This document shows, piece by piece, positions 1 through 8,726 of a stretch of DNA of 18,876 nt (positions within the stretch are counted from its first letter, which is position 1; the number at the start of each line of letters is the position of its first letter). The notes under the pieces were generated by a model. The model saw nothing but the letters and a program-made list of their open reading frames with translations, was not told the origin of the DNA and did no database searches. The stretch covers positions 1 to 18,876 of the forward strand of contig CAJJQT010000009.1 of NCBI GenBank assembly GCA_905193995.1. Direction: 5' to 3'. The stretch is from an uncultured Porphyromonadaceae bacterium (GTDB lineage: Bacteria > Bacteroidota > Bacteroidia > Bacteroidales > Muribaculaceae). Both the position numbers and the translations under genes were made by a program.

Positions 1-1828
1 CGCCGAGGTAATGACGGTTGATGCGATGGTAGACAATGCGCCACTCGTCGGTGCCGGGGATGTTGATTACTGAATTGTGTGCCGGGCCGAAGATACCCTC
101 ATCGGGCGACTGAGCGAGTATCACGCAGTCGTCGGCGACGCGTATGGGACCGAGCGGGGAAGCGGAGGTGCCGTAGGCGACATGATAATTGGGAGAGCCT
201 GTGTCGTCGACAGACCATGTGAAATAATAGATTCCGTCGCGGAAGAAGACGTACGGTGCCTCGCGGTAGGCGAAGTCGGCGAGAGAGCCTCCGGGGGGAG
301 TCATGACGGTGACGGTGGCCGGGTCGACAGACAGCATGTCGTCGGCGAGTTCGGCACCGGCCATGTAGCCGTTGCCCCAGTAGATGTAGTACTTGCCCGA
401 GACGGGATCCTGAAAGACGTCGACGTCGATCTGCTGGCCGCATCCGGCCGGGGAGTCGGTGATGATAGGGGCGCCCGAGTCGTAGAACGGTCCGGCGGGA
501 TCGTCGGCGACAGCGACACCGATGACTTTACGGTCGAGCTCGGGAGAATGGCCGCTGAAATATATGTAGTAGCGGTATGATCCGTCGGGCTGAAGGCGCT
601 CGATGGCAGCGGGCGCCCAGGCGTTGCCGGAGGCCCATGCGACCTGCGGCCCCTTGAGATCGAGCGCGATGCCTTCGTCGGTCCAGTCGGTGAGATTGCC
701 CGATGAGAACACGCGGAAGTAGTGGCCGCCCCAGCCGGGAGCGCCGTCGGTGGTGGAGTAGATGTAGTAGCGGCCGGTCTTTTCGGAGTAAAGAATCTCG
801 GGATCGGCATGGAAGCCGGGCAATACGGGGTTGTGGCGGTTGTCGAGCGCCGAGTATTCGACGGCGGCTCCGGCTTCGGTGGCCGGAATGGGGCGGATGG
901 TGCCGTCGGCACTGTAGTACAGGGGCTCGACTATGACAGAGCGGGAGCCGCTGCCGCCGCCGAGGCCTCCGATATGGGAGAAGAACCAGTCGCGTCCGCG
1001 GAAGCGGACGATGGCCGGATGAGTAGTGTTGCTGTTGCCGGCGATTTCCGAGATAATGCCCATGTATTCCCATGGGCCGGCGATACTGTCGGCCATGGAG
1101 TAGGCGATTTTCTCGGGCCACTGAGCGGCATAGGTCAGGTAGTATCTGCCGTCGCGGCGGTGGACGTATGGGGCCTCGGTGAAGTCGGGGAGGTCAATCT
1201 CTGTGACCGGGCCGTCGATGGCGGTCATGTCCGCGGACAGGCGGGCGTAGTAGCAGTGTCCGTTGCCCCAGAAGATGTAGGGCTGCCCGTCGGTGTCGGT
1301 AAAGACGGCCGGGTCGATGCAGGCCCAGCTGTGAGAGGCGCCGGGGCAGTCGGCGTTGGTGAGCAGCGGATGGCCGAGGACATCGCGGTAGGGACCCTGC
1401 GGCCTGTCGGCGCGCGCCACGCCTATTCCGCACCAGTTGGTTGACGAAAAGAAGTAGAACCTGCCGTCGGGACCTGCTACGGGGTGACCGGCGAACGCGA
1501 CATGTGCGTCGTTCCATTTGAAATCGTCGGCGTAGATGGGGACAGGATGTTCGGTCCAGTCGATCATGTCGGCGGTGGAGAAAGCGCACCAGTTGGGCAT
1601 ATGGTATCCTTCGCGGTTTCCTGGCTCGTCGCAGCCAGTGAAGAGCCACAGAGTGTCGCCGACCACCATCACAGCGGGGTCGGCGGTGTGCTTGTGGCGG
1701 ATGAGCGGATTGCCCTGGTAGCGGAATGTGTAGAGAGAGTCGGCCGGCTCGGCGGCGGATGCGCGTGAGGCACCCGCCGCGGCCAGCGCTGAAAGAAATA
1801 TTACGGATATGGCCCGGAGTCGCAACAT
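1..1828 (-). CDS. Secreted protein with two GH43 domains, C-terminus cut by window edge
   Basis: The frame is open from the ATG at 1828 to the left edge, 609 residues visible. A signal peptide (MLRLRAISVIFLSALAAAGA, cleavage near ASA|AE) is followed by two GH43 propellers. Domain 1 (about 40-300) has base Asp50 in HTADPAV, Asp172 in CIDPAVF, and acid Glu218 in FTEAPYV. Domain 2 (about 328 onward) has Asp342 in GFHADPEI, Asp468 in QQIDVDVF and Glu523 in REAPYVF. Both triads are therefore complete, unlike the two exo-galactanase-type GH43 proteins in this window. Proteins of this type are mostly alpha-L-arabinofuranosidases or beta-xylosidases. In this setting removal of arabinose from a galactan backbone is likely but not proven. 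It follows galM with a one-base overlap (TAATG). Confidence 0.93.
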   Translation of the reverse strand, partial: MLRLRAISVIFLSALAAAGASRASAAEPADSLYTFRYQGNPLIRHKHTADPAVMVVGDTLWLFTGCDEPGNREGYHMPNWCAFSTADMIDWTEHPVPIYADDFKWNDAHVAFAGHPVAGPDGRFYFFSSTNWCGIGVARADRPQGPYRDVLGHPLLTNADCPGASHSWACIDPAVFTDTDGQPYIFWGNGHCYYARLSADMTAIDGPVTEIDLPDFTEAPYVHRRDGRYYLTYAAQWPEKIAYSMADSIAGPWEYMGIISEIAGNSNTTHPAIVRFRGRDWFFSHIGGLGGGSGSRSVIVEPLYYSADGTIRPIPATEAGAAVEYSALDNRHNPVLPGFHADPEILYSEKTGRYYIYSTTDGAPGWGGHYFRVFSSGNLTDWTDEGIALDLKGPQVAWASGNAWAPAAIERLQPDGSYRYYIYFSGHSPELDRKVIGVAVADDPAGPFYDSGAPIITDSPAGCGQQIDVDVFQDPVSGKYYIYWGNGYMAGAELADDMLSVDPATVTVMTPPGGSLADFAYREAPYVFFRDGIYYFTWSVDDTGSPNYHVAYGTSASPLGPIRVADDCVILAQSPDEGIFGPAHNSVINIPGTDEWRIVYHRINRHYLG

Positions 1829-2886
1829 TATCTGGTCAGAGGGTGAAACGTTCTGAAAATGAAGTTGATGTGTCGCTTGTAAGTCTGGCCGGGGAGAAGT
1901 ACGGCCGACGGGAACTCCGGCTTGTTGGGAGAGTCGGGGAAGTTCTGGCACTCGATGGCCACGCCGTCGTAGTCGTCGTAGCTGCGGCCGGCCTTGTTGG
2001 CGGGGCAACCCGAGAGCCAGTTGCCGGTGTAGACCTGCACACCGGGCTGGTCGCTCTCGACATCGAGCACGCGGCCCGAAGCGGCGTCGCGGAGCGATGC
2101 CACGGTGCGGACGGTGTCGGGGGTGTAGCTGTCGACGGCCCAGCAGGCGTCGTAGCCCTTGCCAATGCGCAGAGCGGGGAAATCGGCCCGGATGTCGCGG
2201 CCGATTGCCTTGAACGAGCGGAAATCCATCGGGGTGCCGCCCACGGGTGCGAGCTCGCCGGTCGGGATAAGCGTCTCGTCGGTGGGCAGATAGCGGACGG
2301 CGTTGAGTTTGAGCTCGTGGCCGAGGACAGAGCCGCTGTTGTGTCCGGCGAGGTTCCAGTAGGCGTGGTTGGTGAGGTTCACGACGGTCGGAGCGTCGGT
2401 AGTGGCCGTCAGTGTGAGGCGGAGCTCGTTGCTGTCGGTCCACACATAGCGGGCCTCGGCGGTGAGGTTGCCGGGGAAACCGGCGTCGCCGTCGGGCGAG
2501 TGCAGGACGAACGTCACGCTGTTGTCCGTGTAGCTCTTTACCTCCCAGTTGCGGTTGTGGTAGCCGTTGTCGCCGCCGTGGTTGCAGTTGGGACCGTTGT
2601 TGACGGGCAGCTGATACTCGTGCCCGTCGAGACAGAACCGCCCCAGGGCGATGCGGTTGGCGTAGCGGCCGGGAATCTTGCCGGCGGCGGGTCCGTCGCC
2701 GAAATAGGCGGTCGGATCGGCGTAGCCGAGGGTCACGTCGGCCAGACGGCCGTCGCGGTCGGGCACGTTGACTTCGACAATGCCGGCGCCGACGGTCGAG
2801 AGCACGACCGACGCGCCGGAAGCGTTTGTCAAAGTCAGGCGAACGATGTCGCCCGACTTTGATTCGGATTTGGTTACCTTGATCAT
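1828..2886 (-). CDS. galM: Aldose 1-epimerase (galactose mutarotase)
   Basis: GalM converts beta-D-galactose, the form released by retaining beta-galactosidases, to the alpha form used by galactokinase. The start at MIKVTK overlaps the galE stop by 4 bases and gives 352 residues; the longer open frame upstream only repeats galE sequence in another frame. Family motifs are GRYANRIALGRF, NCNHGGDNGYHNRNWEV with His103, NLTNHAYWNLAGH with His174, and DGVAIECQNFPDSPN with Glu312, which match the catalytic His pair and Glu of known mutarotases. No signal peptide is seen, so it should be cytoplasmic. Its stop codon shares one base with the start of the next gene (TAATG). Confidence 0.97.
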   Translation of the reverse strand: MIKVTKSESKSGDIVRLTLTNASGASVVLSTVGAGIVEVNVPDRDGRLADVTLGYADPTAYFGDGPAAGKIPGRYANRIALGRFCLDGHEYQLPVNNGPNCNHGGDNGYHNRNWEVKSYTDNSVTFVLHSPDGDAGFPGNLTAEARYVWTDSNELRLTLTATTDAPTVVNLTNHAYWNLAGHNSGSVLGHELKLNAVRYLPTDETLIPTGELAPVGGTPMDFRSFKAIGRDIRADFPALRIGKGYDACWAVDSYTPDTVRTVASLRDAASGRVLDVESDQPGVQVYTGNWLSGCPANKAGRSYDDYDGVAIECQNFPDSPNKPEFPSAVLLPGQTYKRHINFIFRTFHPLTR

Positions 2887-3914
2887 CTGATGTTTCTTAC
2901 GTGTTTTTCCCAGGCCCATGCGGCGCGGAGGGTTTCGTCGAGCGAGCGTTCGGCTTTCCAACCGAGGACCTCGTTGGCCAGGGAAGTGTCGGCCCAGACG
3001 GCGGGTACGTCGCCGGGACGTCGGCCGACGATCTTATAGGGCAGCTTGAGGCCGTTGACCTTCTCGAAAGTGGTGAGCAGCTCGAGTACGGACACGGGGT
3101 TGCCGGTGCCGATATTGAAGATCTCGTAGCATTGCTCCATCTTGCCGCCGGTCATGCGGTCGACGGCCGCCACGTGGGCCTTGGCGAGGTCGACCACGTC
3201 GATATAGTCGCGGAGGCAGGTTCCGTCGGGGGTGTCGTAGTCGTTGCCGAAAACGCTGAGCTCCTTGCGGATGCCGGCGGCGGTCTGAGTGATGAAGGGC
3301 ACGAGGTTGTTGGGCACGCCGCGGGGCAGCTCGCCGATGAGAGCCGAGGGATGGGCGCCGATGGGGTTGAAGTAGCGCAGGGCGATACCGCGGACGCCAT
3401 CGTAGGCGCGGCAGCAGTCGCGCAGGATGTCCTCGGCGATCTGCTTGGTGTTGCCGTAGGGCGAAGTGGCGGGCTGGCGGGGCGTCTGCTCGGTGACGGG
3501 CAGGTGCTCGGCCTCGCCGTAGACGGTTGCCGATGAGGAGAACAGGATGTTGGGTCGTCCGAATTCCTTCATGAGGCTGACGATGTTCATGAACGACACC
3601 AGGTTGTTCTGATAGTACTTCAGGGGCTCGGCCATGGACTCGCCGACGGCCTTGTATGCAGCGAAGTGTATGACGGAGTCGAAGGGATATTTCTCGAAGA
3701 CGAGGCGGAGGGCTGCCCGGTCGCAGGTGTCGACGATCTCGAATGCGACGTCGCGTCCGACGATTTTCCTGACGCCTTCGACGGCATCCTTCTCGGAGTT
3801 CGACAGGTTGTCGATGATGACAACGTCGTAGCCGGCGTTGATGAGCTCGACGGCGGTGTGGGTGCCGATGTAGCCAGCGCCGCCGGATATGAGGACTGTT
3901 TTCTTACTTTCCAT
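2883..3914 (-). CDS. galE: UDP-glucose 4-epimerase
   Basis: GalE interconverts UDP-galactose and UDP-glucose with bound NAD. The 343-residue short-chain dehydrogenase-type protein has the NAD-binding SGGAGYIGTHTAVELINAGY at its N-terminus, DNLSNS after strand two, SSSATVYG with Ser128, and the YxxxK pair Tyr153/Lys157. The Ser-Tyr spacing of 25 matches E. coli GalE (124/149). The length and domain order are normal. Its TGA stop overlaps the galM start in ATGA (2886-2883), indicating translational coupling. No galT (uridylyltransferase) is visible nearby, so UDP transfer must be supplied from elsewhere in the genome. Confidence 0.98.
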   Translation of the reverse strand: MESKKTVLISGGAGYIGTHTAVELINAGYDVVIIDNLSNSEKDAVEGVRKIVGRDVAFEIVDTCDRAALRLVFEKYPFDSVIHFAAYKAVGESMAEPLKYYQNNLVSFMNIVSLMKEFGRPNILFSSSATVYGEAEHLPVTEQTPRQPATSPYGNTKQIAEDILRDCCRAYDGVRGIALRYFNPIGAHPSALIGELPRGVPNNLVPFITQTAAGIRKELSVFGNDYDTPDGTCLRDYIDVVDLAKAHVAAVDRMTGGKMEQCYEIFNIGTGNPVSVLELLTTFEKVNGLKLPYKIVGRRPGDVPAVWADTSLANEVLGWKAERSLDETLRAAWAWEKHVRNIR

Positions 3915-3926
3915 TGCAGTGATGAT

Positions 3927-5072
3927 TTATTTTTCGGCGTCTTCGACTTTGCGGGCGCCGTCGCTGATGACTACGGGGTATACTTTGGGTTCGTGGCCGT
4001 ACTTTTCGTTGAAGCGGGTCTTGGCGGTCTCGACGAACTTGTCGCGGAGGTCTTTGCGGACCAGGTTGATGGTGCATCCGCCGAATCCGCCGCCCATGAT
4101 GCGCGAGCCTGTGACGCCGCATTCGGCGGCGATGTCGTTGAGGAAGTCGAGCTCTTCGCAGCTGACCTCGTAGTCGTCGGACAGACCGCGGTGAGTCTCG
4201 TACATTTTCTTTCCGACGGTCTCGTAGTCGCCGGCGTTGAGGGCGTCGCAAACGGCGAGGACGCGGTCCTTCTCCTCGATGACGAACTTGGCGCGGAAGT
4301 AGTCCTCGGCGGTGATGTCGGTGCGGATCGACTTGAGCATGGGCATGGTGGCGTCGCGGAGGGTCTCGAGGCCGAGTCGCTTGGCGACACGCTCGCAGGA
4401 AGCGCGGCGCTTGTTGTAGGGCGAGTCGGCCAGTTCGTGCTTCACGCGCGAGTCAACGAGCACGAGCTCGTAGTCGTCGGGAGCGAAGGGGAAGTATTCG
4501 AATTCCATCGAGCGGCAGTCGAGGCGCATGAGCTTGCCCTGCTGTCCCATGACCGAGGCGAACTGGTCCATGATGCCGCAGTTGACGCCGCAGTAATTGT
4601 GCTCGGTCGACTGGCCGATTCGTGCGAGCTCGAACTTGTCGATATTGTTGTCGTTGAACAGATCGTTGAGAGCGAATGCGAAGCAGCTTTCGAGAGCGGC
4701 CGATGAGCTGAGGCCGGCGCCGAGGGGGACATTGCCGGCGAAGACGGCGTCGAATCCCTTGACGGTGCCACCGCGCTTGATGATCTCGCGGCAGACGCCG
4801 AAGATGTAGCGAGCCCAGGACTGGGTCGGAGCATCCTCCTCGTTGAGGCCGAATTCGGCGTATTCGTCGATGTCGACCGAGAAGACGCGCACCTTGTCGG
4901 TCTCGTTGGGGGCGATGGCCGCCATAATGACCTTGTCGATGGCACCGGGGAACACGAAGCCGCCGTTGTAGTCGGTGTGTTCGCCGATGAGGTTGATGCG
5001 GCCGGCCGAAGCGTATACGGCAGGCTTTTCGCTGAAGCGCGAAGCAAAGATTGCCTTAAGTTGTTCTTTCAT
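3927..5072 (-). CDS. galK: Galactokinase
   Basis: Galactokinase phosphorylates alpha-D-galactose to galactose 1-phosphate with ATP in the cytoplasm, the first committed Leloir step. The 381-residue product has the normal length and no signal peptide. It carries the galactokinase signature GRINLIGEHTDYNGGFVFPG (about residues 25-44), the GHMP ATP-binding loop GNVPLGAGLSSSAALE, the NYCGVNCGIMDQFASVMG active-site segment with the catalytic Asp, and the C-terminal GGGFGGCTINLV loop. It lies 29 bases after the BNR_4 stop and 12 bases before galE, inside a string of secreted enzymes. Its place here implies that galactose is a main product of the locus. I see no sugar permease in the window. Confidence 0.98.
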   Translation of the reverse strand: MKEQLKAIFASRFSEKPAVYASAGRINLIGEHTDYNGGFVFPGAIDKVIMAAIAPNETDKVRVFSVDIDEYAEFGLNEEDAPTQSWARYIFGVCREIIKRGGTVKGFDAVFAGNVPLGAGLSSSAALESCFAFALNDLFNDNNIDKFELARIGQSTEHNYCGVNCGIMDQFASVMGQQGKLMRLDCRSMEFEYFPFAPDDYELVLVDSRVKHELADSPYNKRRASCERVAKRLGLETLRDATMPMLKSIRTDITAEDYFRAKFVIEEKDRVLAVCDALNAGDYETVGKKMYETHRGLSDDYEVSCEELDFLNDIAAECGVTGSRIMGGGFGGCTINLVRKDLRDKFVETAKTRFNEKYGHEPKVYPVVISDGARKVEDAEK

Positions 5073-5101
5073 GATTGTAACAGGTTAAGTTATAGATTAT
5101 A

Positions 5102-6397
5102 TTATTCGTATTCGAGGATGTAGACGGGCGATGACGCGCAATCGGCCTCGGCCACGCGCTCGCCGTCGCCCTGCAAAGAGGGCTGGACATAGATGTGGAG
5201 GCGGCGGTCGGAGTTCCAGAGGTTTATGTCGATATTCGGCTCCCAGGCGCCGACGCTGAAGTCGGTGACGTCGCTGACGGTCCACCGGCCGGAGCCGATG
5301 CTGTCGGTTGAAGCGATGCTCACGGCGCCGCCGAGCTCAAGGTCGCGGAAGATGTAGCGGGCACTGCGCCCGTCGGAAACGATGCGTGGCCGGGCTATGG
5401 GAATCATCTTTGTGCCGCCGCCGGCGAGGGTGAACGGAGTCAGACGCCGGCCGACCTGCTCCATGCGCCAGCAGGTGCCGTCGTGCCAGACGATGCGGTA
5501 CTGCGGCACGCTGCTGCCGGGGCTGCGCCAGTAAGTGGCGATGTAAGGATGTCCGGCGGCGTCGGCTGTCATGGATGTCTGGTTGATAAGTTCGGAATTT
5601 TGCGGAATGCTCCAGGCAATTTCAGAGTTCGCGAGTGTTATGGGTAGGGTGTAGGGCGAGCCGTCGCTGCGCGTCCAGGTGCGTCCGCCGTCGGCGGAGC
5701 GGGCGTAGCACAGATCGTGGTTGGTCTCCACGAGCCATGATTCGCGCCAGACCCACGAGAGGTGGACTGTGCCGGCGGGGTCGACGAAGAGCTGCCAGTA
5801 GGCGTTGCGCAGGCCCTCGCCGTCGAGAAGCGACGAGCAGACCGTGGACCAGGAGCGCGATGCGGTGTCGTAGTGCTTGAGGACGAGATTGCCGTTGCCG
5901 GAGGCACCGGAGCGGTATGCGAAAAGCAGGCCGCCGTCGGGCATTGAGTAGAATTCGGGGTAGGTGACATCGTCCTCGTCGGTGCCGGTCATGGGCTCGA
6001 GGGGGCCGAAATCGAGGCTTCCGGGGGCAACGGACCGGCAGTAGCGCAGAGGATGGCCGTGATGGTCGAAGGACAGGTGCAGATAGCCGTCGCCGTCGAC
6101 TCCGAGGCTTATAACGTTGTGGGCGTCGGCGATGTTGCCTTTCATAGGAGTAACGCTGAACTGCCAGCCGGAGCTGGCGATGGGGCGGCGCCCGACCACG
6201 ACGCTGCTGTCGGCGGCATAGTAGGATATGTACTGCATGCCGCCGTGGCTGACCACTGCGCTGCCGCGGAAGACGGCCGTGTTGACCGAGGTCAGGGCGT
6301 AGCCCTCGCCGGCCGGTACAAGTCGGCTTCCGGCCCATGCGGCCGATGCAGCAAGGATGGCTGCCAGGAGGGTGACGTTACTTCTTGAAAGGCTCAT
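5102..6397 (-). CDS. BNR_4 seven-bladed beta-propeller protein; candidate rhamnosyl-glucuronate lyase or GH145-like
   Basis: The start is the ATG inside the 3' end of the GH35 gene, giving 431 residues and a signal peptide (LLAAILAASAAWAG); the longer open frame upstream is a shadow of GH35. The sequence follows the BNR_4 family throughout: EGYALTSVNTAVFRGSAVV, NIADAHNVISLGVDGDGYLH, SFDHHGHPLRYCRSVAPGSL, DVTYPEFYSMPDGGLLFAYR, LRNAYWQLFVD, and NQTSMTADAAGHPYIATYWR. This family includes PL24/PL25 ulvan lyases and the GH145 and PL27 enzymes that act on rhamnose-glucuronate caps of arabinogalactan. The pair H93 (AHN) and H113 (DHHGH) is in the position of the putative catalytic pocket of the lyases. 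A lyase would make the unsaturated uronide that the GH105 domain of this operon removes, so the two make sense together. Which of these activities it has cannot be decided from the sequence. Confidence 0.88.
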   Translation of the reverse strand: MSLSRSNVTLLAAILAASAAWAGSRLVPAGEGYALTSVNTAVFRGSAVVSHGGMQYISYYAADSSVVVGRRPIASSGWQFSVTPMKGNIADAHNVISLGVDGDGYLHLSFDHHGHPLRYCRSVAPGSLDFGPLEPMTGTDEDDVTYPEFYSMPDGGLLFAYRSGASGNGNLVLKHYDTASRSWSTVCSSLLDGEGLRNAYWQLFVDPAGTVHLSWVWRESWLVETNHDLCYARSADGGRTWTRSDGSPYTLPITLANSEIAWSIPQNSELINQTSMTADAAGHPYIATYWRSPGSSVPQYRIVWHDGTCWRMEQVGRRLTPFTLAGGGTKMIPIARPRIVSDGRSARYIFRDLELGGAVSIASTDSIGSGRWTVSDVTDFSVGAWEPNIDINLWNSDRRLHIYVQPSLQGDGERVAEADCASSPVYILEYE

Positions 6398-8726
6398 TGC
6401 TGATGTAGATGCGGTAGTTGGCGATGCCGCCGGGAACCTCGGATTCCATACGCGGCAGGTACTGGATGGCGGAGATATTGCGGACTGCCGAGAGATCGAT
6501 GACGAGCGCGTGGGGGAAGGCCGCACCGGGGGCTGTGGTCCAGTAGGTCGACTCCTGCAGGTCGAAGATCTTGTCGGCCGAGTGGTTTCCGTCGGTGACT
6601 TCCTCGCTGTCGGCATAGTCGACGGTCCAGGGCTCGCGCGAGAGGCGCTCGCCGTTGGCGTCGAGGACATAGAATTCGGCGATTGATGCCGCGTCGCCTC
6701 CGTCGACTGCGTCGAGCGCCTCGATGCATAGGTAGCGGCCGCGCTGCGGGGCGTCGAGGCGTACTTCCTGCCAACCGTTGCCGGGGGCGAATGTGCCTGC
6801 GGCGGCGGGAGAGAGGCCGGTGAGGTCGAGATTTTCGCCTTCCTCGCGGTGAACGAGACGCTTCTGATGAAGCAGCTTGTCCAGCACAGGTTCCTTAAAG
6901 CCCTCGGAGACGGCCTGGCGCGGACCGAGGATGTCGAAGACCACAATCTCGTTGTCGCCCTCGCGGAGCCAGCATCCGGGCATGTAGAGCGTCTGCTGGG
7001 GTCCGATTTCCCAGATACGTCCAAGGGGATGGCCGTTGACGTATACGAGTCCCTTGCCCCAGGTCTCGAAATTCAGGAAAGTGTCGTGGGGCTTGCGGAC
7101 GGTGAAGGTGCCGCGGTAGATGCCGCGCGGGAGGCGCCCGTCGGTGTCGGGGACAGCCTCGGCGATGGGGCGGAACGCGGCCGAGGCGTAGTATTCGGGA
7201 GTGTCCTCGATGTTGAAGACGGTCCAGTCCTTGAGGTCGCAGACAAATTCGCGGCCGTCGCGGGTCTCGGTGAGGGTGACGCGGTCGGTGATGCCCTTGA
7301 AGTCCTTGATGGCGCGGCCGAAATTGATGCGGCCCATGGCCTCGACGAGAATGTCGAGGACGGCGCCGCGGCGGCAGGGGGGCAGCATGAGCTCGCGGTC
7401 GCCGTTGCGGCGGTCGAGGCGGCCGACATACTTGCCGTCGACGAATACCTGGGCGAAGTCATGCGGGTCGCTGACTGTCAGCAGGGTCTCGGAGGTAAGC
7501 TCGGGGAGCACGGTGCGGTAGAGGATGGATCCGAAGCCCTGGCCGTACTCTTCCATCGTGCGGATGTCGCGGTCGGTCTTCGGTGCGGGCAGGTTGTCGA
7601 ACAGCGGAGCGAACTCGGTCAGGGCGAACTGCGGCACGGCCATCGACTTTATCGTGGCCGGGACGCGCGCCTGGCGCCCGCCGTCCATATACTTGGCCAG
7701 GGTGCGGCGCAGCTCCCAGTATTTGGGCGTCGTCTGCCCCGACTCGCTGATGGGCGCGTCGTAGTCGTAGGAGGTGACGTCGGGGGCGAATCCGGGCGAG
7801 TTGGCGCCGGCCCAGTGCCCCCAGTTAGTGCCACCGTGGGTCATGTAGAGGCTGAACGAGATGCCTTTCGAAAGCATTTCGTCGATTCCGGCGACCATGT
7901 CGGCGGCGGGGCGCGTCTCGTGGTTGGCGCCCCATTTGTCGAACCATCCGCTCCAGAATTCCGAACACATCAGCGGGGCGTGAGGGCGAACCTGACGAAG
8001 ACGCTCGAACTGCTGGTCGATGTTGGCGCCGGTACCGAAGTTGACGGTCCATACGAGGTCGTCGAGGCCGTTGTCGAGGAAGTTGGACGACCAGTCGCAC
8101 TGGAAGAGCGTGACCTTGTCGCCGAAGTTGCGGCGCAGCATGTCGCGGATGTTGCCAACGTATTCCTTGTCGATGCCGTAGGATCCGTATTCGTTCTCGA
8201 CCTGCACCATGATGATTGGGCCGCCGTTGTCGACGGTGAGGTCGCCGACCTGCGATGCGACGGCCTTCTGGAAACGGTCGACGCGCTCGAGGAAGTAAGG
8301 ATCGTTCTCGCGCAGGCGGATATCCTTCTTCCTGAGCAGCCACCAGGGGAGGCCGCCCATCTCCCACTCGGCGCACACATAGGGGCCGGGACGCAGGATG
8401 ACTTTCATGCCGTTGGCCTGACAGAGCCTGACGAAATCGCGGAGGTCGTTCTGGCCGGTGAAGTCGAACTGATCGGGCTGCGGCTCGTGGGCGTTCCAGA
8501 ACACGTAGAGGCAGACGGTGTTCATGCCGAGAGCCTTGCACAGTTTTATGCGGTTGTCCCAGTAGGGGCGGGGGATGCGGGGATAGTGGAGTTCGGCGGC
8601 TTTGACCACAAAGGGCTTGCCGTCGAGCAAGAAGGTGCCGTCGCCGGCCTCGAAGCTTCCCTGGGCTTTCACGGCGGGTTGCAGCGAAAGGAGCAGCAGG
8701 GCTATTAATGTCAGAATCCTATTCAT
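6378..8726 (-). CDS. GH35 beta-galactosidase with C-terminal discoidin-like domain
   Basis: GH35 enzymes release terminal beta-galactose with retention. The 782-residue protein starts with a signal peptide (MNRILTLIALLLLSLQPAVKAQ). Residues about 30-350 are the TIM barrel. The acid/base Glu179 is in GGPIIMVQVENEYGSYG and the nucleophile Glu256 in LMCSEFWSGWFDKWG. LHYPRIPRPYWDNRIK and ILRPGPYVCAEWEMGGLPWW are also family signatures. Beta-sandwich domains follow (about 390-610), ending with a motif typical of GH35 (FLNFETWGKGLVYVNGHPLG). Residues about 645-782 resemble an F5/8 type C (discoidin) module. This is the length and layout of common Bacteroides GH35 proteins. The gene overlaps DUF4861 by 8 bases and the BNR_4 gene by 20 bases. 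In this operon it would trim beta-1,3- or beta-1,6-linked galactose side chains in the periplasm. Confidence 0.95.
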   Translation of the reverse strand: MNRILTLIALLLLSLQPAVKAQGSFEAGDGTFLLDGKPFVVKAAELHYPRIPRPYWDNRIKLCKALGMNTVCLYVFWNAHEPQPDQFDFTGQNDLRDFVRLCQANGMKVILRPGPYVCAEWEMGGLPWWLLRKKDIRLRENDPYFLERVDRFQKAVASQVGDLTVDNGGPIIMVQVENEYGSYGIDKEYVGNIRDMLRRNFGDKVTLFQCDWSSNFLDNGLDDLVWTVNFGTGANIDQQFERLRQVRPHAPLMCSEFWSGWFDKWGANHETRPAADMVAGIDEMLSKGISFSLYMTHGGTNWGHWAGANSPGFAPDVTSYDYDAPISESGQTTPKYWELRRTLAKYMDGGRQARVPATIKSMAVPQFALTEFAPLFDNLPAPKTDRDIRTMEEYGQGFGSILYRTVLPELTSETLLTVSDPHDFAQVFVDGKYVGRLDRRNGDRELMLPPCRRGAVLDILVEAMGRINFGRAIKDFKGITDRVTLTETRDGREFVCDLKDWTVFNIEDTPEYYASAAFRPIAEAVPDTDGRLPRGIYRGTFTVRKPHDTFLNFETWGKGLVYVNGHPLGRIWEIGPQQTLYMPGCWLREGDNEIVVFDILGPRQAVSEGFKEPVLDKLLHQKRLVHREEGENLDLTGLSPAAAGTFAPGNGWQEVRLDAPQRGRYLCIEALDAVDGGDAASIAEFYVLDANGERLSREPWTVDYADSEEVTDGNHSADKIFDLQESTYWTTAPGAAFPHALVIDLSAVRNISAIQYLPRMESEVPGGIANYRIYISNEPFKK

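Noticed and set aside
2887..2961. Longer N-terminus for galM
   Set aside because: The extra residues lie wholly in galE and are Arg-rich frame noise; the ATG at 2886 in the ATGA overlap gives the normal family start.
6398..7024. Long N-terminal extension of the BNR_4 protein
   Set aside because: It is low-complexity Ser/Thr/Pro/Arg sequence read from the GH35 gene in another frame; the ATG at 6397 is followed by a signal peptide.
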